Source: Hymenobacter edaphi
Lineage (GTDB): Bacteria; Bacteroidota; Bacteroidia; Cytophagales; Hymenobacteraceae
Direction: 5' to 3'
Assembly: GCF_003258365.1 (NCBI RefSeq)
Contig: NZ_QHKM01000011.1
Coordinates: forward strand, 1-64,000
DNA: 64,000 bases
The translations under genes were made by a program, and so were the position numbers. The stretch's first letter is position 1, and each line of letters opens with the position of its first letter. Positions 59,069-64,000 of the stretch are shown one piece after another. A model generated the notes under the pieces. The model did not search any database. It was not told the origin of the DNA and saw only the letters and a program-made list of their open reading frames with translations.

Positions 59069-59866
59069 TTAATACACGGCGCCGCTCCAGCAGAACTCGT
59101 TGTTGGGCAGGGCGTACCAGTTGGCGTTTTCGTTTACGCTTTCGCCCTGCACCCGCCCCACGTAGGCCAGCTCGTGGCCGGCGGGCACCAGGCGGGCGGG
59201 GGCGCGGCGGTACGGCTCACCCTGCCGGATGTTGACGCGCGAACGGGTGCGCACCACGCCGGTAGCCGCTTCGCTCGCCCAATCGGCGGGACTGGGCTGG
59301 CCGGTGCAGCGGGCGTACACGGCGGGCACGTCGCGCAGCAGCTGCTCGTAGCTGCGGTTGCTCTGCGCCAGCCCCGATTTGGGGTCGGTTTTGCGGTGCG
59401 GATCGAGGATGCAGTGGCCAACGATGGCGCGGGCCGGGTCCAGGTTGAACTTCCAGCAGATATAGGCCAGCACCCACACGTAGCGGCGGTAGGCCTCGTC
59501 GGCGTTGATGTTGGGCCCGAAGCAATACTCGACCCCGATGGCCGCGTCGTTGGCATTGGCGCCGTAGCGGCGGTTGTCCTCGGTGGCGCTGTAGAGCACG
59601 TGCCAGGCTCTTTCGGGCGGGGCGGTGAGGGCCGGCACGCACTCCAGAATCTGCCGGTCGTCGACGAACAAATGGGCCGAGGCGCTGAGCTGGTTGCGCG
59701 ACTGTTCGTAGTAATGCACGTTGCCGGCGGCCGTGGAACCGCGGTTGCCCGTGTCGTGGGCCACCACGAAGCGGATGGGTGCGGCCGGCAGGCCGGAGCG
59801 GCGCTTGGTGTGCGGCGTCAGCCAGCTTTGGGTGATGGGGTATTCGAGGTCGGGAAACTGGCGCAT
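59069..59866 (-). CDS. AmpD-type N-acetylmuramoyl-L-alanine amidase with SH3 tail
   Basis: 265 residues with no signal peptide, as in phage endolysins. Amidase_2 fold: His37 (FVVAHDTGN), SAHLFVDD, and His151 with Lys159 and Asp161 in GHCILDPHRKTDP. The 151/159/161 spacing equals the zinc and catalytic residues of AmpD (154/162/164). It cleaves the bond between MurNAc and L-Ala. The last 60 residues (VNIRQGEPYRRAP, LAYVGRVQGES, NWYAL) form an SH3-like wall-binding domain. It lies in a cluster with another lysin. Confidence 0.88.
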   Translation of the reverse strand: MRQFPDLEYPITQSWLTPHTKRRSGLPAAPIRFVVAHDTGNRGSTAAGNVHYYEQSRNQLSASAHLFVDDRQILECVPALTAPPERAWHVLYSATEDNRRYGANANDAAIGVEYCFGPNINADEAYRRYVWVLAYICWKFNLDPARAIVGHCILDPHRKTDPKSGLAQSNRSYEQLLRDVPAVYARCTGQPSPADWASEAATGVVRTRSRVNIRQGEPYRRAPARLVPAGHELAYVGRVQGESVNENANWYALPNNEFCWSGAVY

Positions 59867-59928
59867 AACTCAGTCAGGTTGCGGATTTAGCGGCCGGCTC
59901 AGCGGTAGCCGCCGCTCTCCGGTCGAAA

Positions 59929-61593
59929 TCAGCCCGGAATCTGCTCGGCGCCCAGCGGCGGCACGTCGTCCCCGGGCTGGACGGAATCGGGCCCCATGTC
60001 GTCCTCCGCGCGGTGCAGCACGGCCCCCGTCGTGGGGTCCGCCACCGACTCGCCCGTGGCGCCGGCGGTAACGACCGGCGTCGCCACGGGCACGACTGGC
60101 GTGGTCGTCGTTACGGTTACACCGGGCGTAGCAGGGCTGGGCACTGCCTGCCCGTAGCCGCTCGCCGACGCCGAGGCATCAGGCGTGGGGGGCACCGGGG
60201 CCGTATAGGTAGTCACCACCGGCCCGGGCGGCGCGGGCAGCGCCGGCGAAGTAGCAACGGTGGTCGTGCTCAGCAACGCGCCGCTGGCACCGGCAGCCGG
60301 CAGGCCCGCGGCAGCACCGGCACCGGCGGGGCCGTCGGGGCCGCGGTTTTCCTGCCATTTCAGCCCCAGATAGGTGGCGCTGCTGATGGCCAGCAGCAGG
60401 GTTTCGTTGTTGTTCCACTCGGGCAGGGCCACCGTTTTGTACACCGTGCGCACGAAAAAGTAACCCAGCAGCACCGTTATGACCACTTTCTGCAGGCGGT
60501 GAATGCTCACGCCGTTGCTGTCGGAGAGGATGTCGGTCATCCAGCCGTGGCTGACTTCGGGGCCCTCGGGCAGGGCCTTGCCCACGTCGCCGCTCATCCC
60601 GATCAGCCCGCTCAGCCCCGCTGTACCCGCACTGATGCCCAGCAGCGAGAGCGTGGTCATGCTGATGTTGGTCATTTCGCCCGTTACGCAGTAAATGACC
60701 AGGTAGCAGCTCATGATGATGAACGTCCACCAGGCCAGCTGGGTCTTGGCCAGGCTGAAGGGCCGCTGCGTGGAGTCCGGCCCCACGCCGGCGCTGGCCA
60801 GCTCGCCCTCCCGGCCGGTGCGCAGCAGGGCCGAGCGGTGGGCCAGCGTGATGATGCCCAGGGCGAGGAAAAACACGCCCACGCCCGCAATCCACAGCGC
60901 GCTGGGCTGCACCAGCTGAAAATGCACGTTGCGCTCGGGCCCCGGAAACAGCTCCGTAAACACCTGATCATCGTAGCCCAGGCCGATTTTGCCGGGGTGC
61001 GTAAACTTCCACGGCGAGCCGTACACGATGTCCCAGTACTGCAGGTTGGCGGGCGTGCGGTCGAGCTTGAAGAGCACCTTGTCGTAGGCCGCGTTCAGGT
61101 CGCTGAGCACGGTATCCTCGCGCACGGCCCGCCCCACCAGGTCGGGAGCGGCCACGGTGCTCAGCGTGTCGTCGTCGGTGAGGTACGCGGCGGCGCGGTG
61201 CCGCGAGCCGGCCACCTTGCTGTCGGTGCCGGCCAGGTACACGGCCAGCGGCGGCATGTTGCGCAGCGGCGTGTCGTCGATGTAGAGCACCATCTGCCGG
61301 GCCTTGGCGTGGGCGCGTTCCGGGCTCATGCCCATCTTTTCCAGGGCGGCTTCCTCGTCGTGCAGCCAGCGCCCCAGGCCCTCCACTTCCAGCGTGATGG
61401 TGCTGCCCAGCTTAAACAGCGAATCCTGCCCGGCGTCGGCCGTAGCGTGGATGTTCTTGATGACGGGCCGGAACAGCGGTGGCTGTTGCGCCCGCGCCGC
61501 CGGCAGCAGCCCGCCAACGAGGAGCCACGTCAACAGCAGCGCCCGGGTGAGGCGCAGCGGGTGCGCAAGGGTCCGCGGGGAGAAATTCAGCAT
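59929..61593 (-). CDS. Membrane protein of an uncharacterised family (554 aa)
   Basis: Signal peptide from ATG 61593 (LLLTWLLVGGLLPAARAQQ), an exported domain to about residue 230, a helix (ALWIAGVGVFFLALGIITLA), the block RPFSLAKTQLAWWTFIIMS (about 285-303) with further helices, and a Pro/Thr/Ala/Val-rich C-terminal 130 residues. I have seen the FSL--TQ-AWW block in proteins of cyanobacteria and other phyla, always of unknown function. The low-complexity tail could span or bind a surface layer. It sits between two endolysin-type genes and may anchor or gate them (inference). Confidence 0.75.
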   Translation of the reverse strand: MLNFSPRTLAHPLRLTRALLLTWLLVGGLLPAARAQQPPLFRPVIKNIHATADAGQDSLFKLGSTITLEVEGLGRWLHDEEAALEKMGMSPERAHAKARQMVLYIDDTPLRNMPPLAVYLAGTDSKVAGSRHRAAAYLTDDDTLSTVAAPDLVGRAVREDTVLSDLNAAYDKVLFKLDRTPANLQYWDIVYGSPWKFTHPGKIGLGYDDQVFTELFPGPERNVHFQLVQPSALWIAGVGVFFLALGIITLAHRSALLRTGREGELASAGVGPDSTQRPFSLAKTQLAWWTFIIMSCYLVIYCVTGEMTNISMTTLSLLGISAGTAGLSGLIGMSGDVGKALPEGPEVSHGWMTDILSDSNGVSIHRLQKVVITVLLGYFFVRTVYKTVALPEWNNNETLLLAISSATYLGLKWQENRGPDGPAGAGAAAGLPAAGASGALLSTTTVATSPALPAPPGPVVTTYTAPVPPTPDASASASGYGQAVPSPATPGVTVTTTTPVVPVATPVVTAGATGESVADPTTGAVLHRAEDDMGPDSVQPGDDVPPLGAEQIPG

Positions 61594-61881
61594 GAACAAC
61601 GAACGGGTAAGGCCAATGAGTAACGGCTTTGGATGCATTCCAATCTGAATAAAAGCAGCTGAAAAGCCGTAATTATTCCACAATCAAAAATCAATTGATC
61701 CACCGGCTAAACTACCAGGTATAATTACCTGAATACACACCAAAAAACCCGTATTTCTACGCCAGAACAGCATCTGATTCGCTAAGTAAATGGGCAAAAA
61801 AGCGCTGACGGCCCCGGCTGGCTCAGCCGGCCTCTGGCAGTTGCAGCGACTGTACCCAGGGAGGCTGTAGCGCCGGCTTGA
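61594..61881. other. AT-rich intergenic stretch with two palindromes
   Basis: Bases 61640-61800 are much richer in A and T than the rest of the window. They hold ATCAATTGAT (61690-61699) and CAGGTA-TAAT-TACCTG (61716-61731), both symmetric and possible operators. No frame here is supported. Confidence 0.5.
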
Positions 61882-62619
61882 CTACGCCGGCTGGGTGGTG
61901 GGCGCCAGGTTGGCCAGGGCCTGCTCCCGCTCGGTGTCGCGCACGATAATGCTGAGCGTGGAGGCCACGTAGCGGTTTTCCTGCTGGTGCGGGGTTTTGC
62001 CGAGGGTGTCGAAGTCACCGTTGATGTCGGTGAAGCTGACCACCTGCGTGAACAGCGTCTTGTCCTCCACGTCGGTCAGGGCCGAGCCGATAACGTTGCC
62101 CAACTGCAGAATCAGGCCCACCGTCTGCGTCGGGGCCTTCACGATGGCGGCCGTCACCTGCTGCAGCAGGCTTTTGTAGGTATCGTTGTTTTGGGCGGCG
62201 GCCAGCACCTGCCCGGTGTCGCGCAGGTCCTTTTTGCTTTTGAGCACCGACACGAGCACGTGCACCTGGCAGGGCGGCTTCTGGTCGGGCTGCTCCTGCT
62301 TCCAGTAGTACAAGGTGCGGTCGACGGGCAGGTCCTCGTTGTCGTCGACGCGCGGGAAACTGTTGAGCGTGAGCGTGCGCGGCTCCTGCATCTGGTCGTC
62401 GATGACCACCACCAGCAGGTAGAGGTTGGCGTAGCCGGGGAAGGGCGGAATGCGCGGGGTGTGGTTGTCCTTGATGTGCAGCTGCGCCAGGCGCACCTCG
62501 ATGCCGCTGACGTTGCCCGAATCGGGAATGGCGCCGCGCACCGCATCGAGCCGGCCGGGCTGGGCCGCGGGCAGCGAAACCGTGGAAACAATGGCGTCGT
62601 CTTGTAAGCTCAGAGCCAT
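61882..62619 (-). CDS. Unrecognised soluble protein in the lysin cluster (245 aa)
   Basis: Starts at ATG 62619 (MALSLQDDAIVSTVSLPAA). No signal peptide. Mixed alpha/beta with ANLYLLVVVIDDQMQEP, VHVLVSVLKSKKDLRDTG, a helix QVTAAIVKAPTQTVGLILQL and RYVASTLSIIVRDTE near the C-terminus. I know no family for it. The preference for short beta strands and its place beside two peptidoglycan hydrolases suggest a structural or regulatory part of that cluster (inference). Confidence 0.6.
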   Translation of the reverse strand: MALSLQDDAIVSTVSLPAAQPGRLDAVRGAIPDSGNVSGIEVRLAQLHIKDNHTPRIPPFPGYANLYLLVVVIDDQMQEPRTLTLNSFPRVDDNEDLPVDRTLYYWKQEQPDQKPPCQVHVLVSVLKSKKDLRDTGQVLAAAQNNDTYKSLLQQVTAAIVKAPTQTVGLILQLGNVIGSALTDVEDKTLFTQVVSFTDINGDFDTLGKTPHQQENRYVASTLSIIVRDTEREQALANLAPTTQPA

Positions 62620-62890
62620 AATCGGGAAAAAAGAAGGTGAAAAGCGCCGCCATCCACGGCTCGTAGCCGGCCCGTAAATCAGGCCTGCTCCCCGCCACAA
62701 CGCCCAATTGACAAGGCAAACATTTATTTCCGGCAGCAAACCGGCATTAATTCATTTGCCGGGCTTGCCGCTGCATAATTAAAAAATTCCTCGTCAAGCC
62801 CAATCGTTAATTATGTTTTTTACTAATATCGACCTTTCGGGGTCGCCACCGCGCCCACGTATTTTATCTGCTGCCCGTTCTTTTTTCGCT

Positions 62891-63586
62891 ATGGCTGCTT
62901 TTGCGCACTACTACCCCACCCTGCTCGCCAACGAAGGCGGCTACTGCCACGATCCGCTCGACCCGGGCGGCGAAACCTACCGCGGCATTGCTCGCGCCGC
63001 CAACCCGCACTGGTCCGGCTGGCCCACCGTCGACGCCATCAAGGCCCACCTGGGTTTGCCCCACCCGGTGCCGCAGGCCGACTGGCACCAGCTGAACCTG
63101 GCCCTGGCCGCCGATGCGCCCCTGGCCGCCGCCATCGAAGCATTTTACAAAGCCGCCTACTGGAACCCGCTGCACCTCGACGCGGTGAACTCGCAGCCCA
63201 TTGCCGATCAGCTGGCCGACCACGGCGTGAATGCCGGCACCGGGCGCGCCGCCAAGATGTGGCAGTACCTGCTCATCACCGAGTTTGGCGCCCACCTCGT
63301 CCTCGACGGCCAGATCGGCCCGCAGAGCGTGGCGGCCCTCAACGCCGTCGACGCCGCCCACTTCTACCAGCGGCTGATTGCCATGCGCCAGGCGTTCTAC
63401 AAGTACCGCGCGGGCAGCTTCACCCCGGCCGAAGCCACGGCCCTGGCGGCCTGGCATCAGTTCTTCGCCCAGCAGCTGAACCTGCACACCGACGTGCGCA
63501 TGGAGAAGTACCTGGCCAGCTGGCTGGGCCGCACCCACGAAGCCTTCACGCCCACCCCGGCCACCGTCACGACGGCCACGGCGTAG
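62891..63586 (+). CDS. GH108-type muramidase (endolysin-like lysozyme)
   Basis: 231 residues. Catalytic motif of glycoside hydrolase family 108: LANEGGYCHDPLDPGGETYRG (quoted in part; Glu15) followed by ADHGVNAGTGRAAKMWQ, and a C-terminal peptidoglycan-binding-like domain (GQIGPQSVAALNAVD). It hydrolyses the MurNAc-GlcNAc bond. Start at ATG 62891, directly before the catalytic domain; the upstream ATG at 62813 would add an atypical leader. No signal peptide in the preferred form, as for holin-dependent phage lysins. Confidence 0.87.
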   Translation: MAAFAHYYPTLLANEGGYCHDPLDPGGETYRGIARAANPHWSGWPTVDAIKAHLGLPHPVPQADWHQLNLALAADAPLAAAIEAFYKAAYWNPLHLDAVNSQPIADQLADHGVNAGTGRAAKMWQYLLITEFGAHLVLDGQIGPQSVAALNAVDAAHFYQRLIAMRQAFYKYRAGSFTPAEATALAAWHQFFAQQLNLHTDVRMEKYLASWLGRTHEAFTPTPATVTTATA

Positions 63587-63608
63587 AGCTCTGCTTTATA
63601 AAAGTCAA

Positions 63609-63690
63609 GAACGTCCTGCTGAGCCCCGCGAAGCATCTCTACCGAACAACGGCTCGGTAGAGATGCTTCGCGGGGCTCAGCAGGACGTTC
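63609..63690. repeat. Perfect 37-bp palindromic repeat
   Basis: Arms 63609-63645 and 63654-63690 are exactly complementary over 37 bp with an eight-base loop (ACAACGGC). Left arm begins GAACGTCCTGCTGAGC and contains CGAAGCATCTCTACCGA. It lies between converging genes and may act as a terminator. Decayed copies of its arms occur at 46951-47100. Confidence 0.95.
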
Positions 63691-63717
63691 CTGTTTAAGC
63701 GGGGCTCACCAGCAGAT

Positions 63718-64000
63718 CTAGCGCGCCGGGCGCAGCTCGTCGGCTTCGAATACGCGGGGCACTTTCTTCTTGCGCACCACAATCTGGTAGCGGGGGCGGT
63801 CCTGCCGCTCATCCCACATGATATCCGACACGACGCCGCGCAGGCGGGGCTGGCCGGGTTCCAGATCCACGGCCTCCACCGCGTCGCCGAAGCCGAAGGG
63901 CGGGCGCCCCACGGGGCGGAACAGGTCGGGGCGCACGAGGTAGTTTCGCTCGTCGTAGCGCAGGGTTATCCAGTCTTCGTCCTCGCTGATTTTCTCGAAG
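63718..64000 (-). CDS. Hypothetical protein, 5' end outside the window
   Basis: The frame is open to the window edge; the visible 93 codons include TLRYDERNYLVRPDLF, VVSDIMWDERQDRPRYQIV and the end ADELRPAR. Small beta-rich domain, SH3- or RNA-binding-like in feel, but no family assigned. A GTG at 63936 is internal, since coding character continues upstream of it. Confidence 0.6.
   Translation of the reverse strand, partial: FEKISEDEDWITLRYDERNYLVRPDLFRPVGRPPFGFGDAVEAVDLEPGQPRLRGVVSDIMWDERQDRPRYQIVVRKKKVPRVFEADELRPAR

Noticed and set aside
59069-63586. Prophage
   Set aside because: Two lysins are present, but no structural, packaging, integrase or repressor gene is visible in the window.
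1-64000. tRNA, rRNA or riboswitch genes
   Set aside because: Intergenic regions were read on both strands; structured stretches are explained by terminators and palindromic repeats, and no cloverleaf or known aptamer core was found by eye.

Overview
This 64 kb window is chromosomal DNA of a high-GC Bacteroidota, most likely a Hymenobacter or close relative (Cytophagales). That genus call is inference. It rests on the roughly two-thirds GC content, the many Bacteroidota-type -7 boxes (TAnnTTTG) with few visible Shine-Dalgarno sequences, a type IX secretion C-terminal domain, TonB-dependent receptors with a carboxypeptidase-regulatory-like front domain, repeated LytS-like/LytTR pairs, and signal peptides ending in A-Q. 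I see no tRNA, rRNA, CRISPR array or complete mobile element; the only mobile trace is the tail of an IS5-type transposase at the left edge.

Layout. 1-3.9 kb: transposase tail, a lipoprotein, a dipeptidyl peptidase III lipoprotein and a small secreted protein. 4.0-10.4 kb: an outer-membrane-like protein, three small membrane proteins (one ABA4-like), a LytS/LytTR pair and a type IX-secreted Asp-box protein. 10.4-12.2 kb: HAD hydrolase and chloramphenicol-acetyltransferase-like enzyme. 12.2-19.1 kb, all minus strand: TonB receptor, TPR-like periplasmic protein, LytS-like kinase, S41 peptidase and LytTR regulator. The first two share an upstream element at identical promoter spacing. 19.3-25.6 kb: YD-repeat protein, TPR-type sensor kinase, lipoproteins and an EamA half-transporter. 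25.8-38.2 kb: housekeeping and stress genes (KAS III, GNAT, hydroxyacid dehydrogenase, desaturase), a PAS protein paired with a zinc-ligand-less CZB-like protein, and an M28 peptidase.

38.3-41.6 kb: a MarR regulator divergent from a large TonB receptor, with two inverted repeats in the shared promoter region. 43.1-46.9 kb: a tight three-gene operon of an OleC-like adenylate-forming enzyme, a BtaA-like (DUF3419) aminocarboxypropyl transferase and an APH-fold kinase, probably making an unusual polar lipid or related product. 48.7-53.5 kb: a minus-strand set of UbiA-type prenyltransferase, a rifampin-phosphotransferase-like dikinase and a GNAT protein. 53.7-58.9 kb: RND exporter, YfcC-type carrier and small proteins. 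59.1-63.6 kb: two endolysin-like enzymes (AmpD-type amidase, GH108 muramidase) around a membrane protein and an unrecognised soluble protein, in AT-richer intergenic DNA but without phage structural genes.

Intergenic DNA is unusually structured. It holds degenerate 7- and 8-base tandem arrays in inverted pairs, at least two families of long palindromic repeats (one with a perfect 37-bp stem), and several promoters placed so close to start codons that leaderless transcripts are likely.
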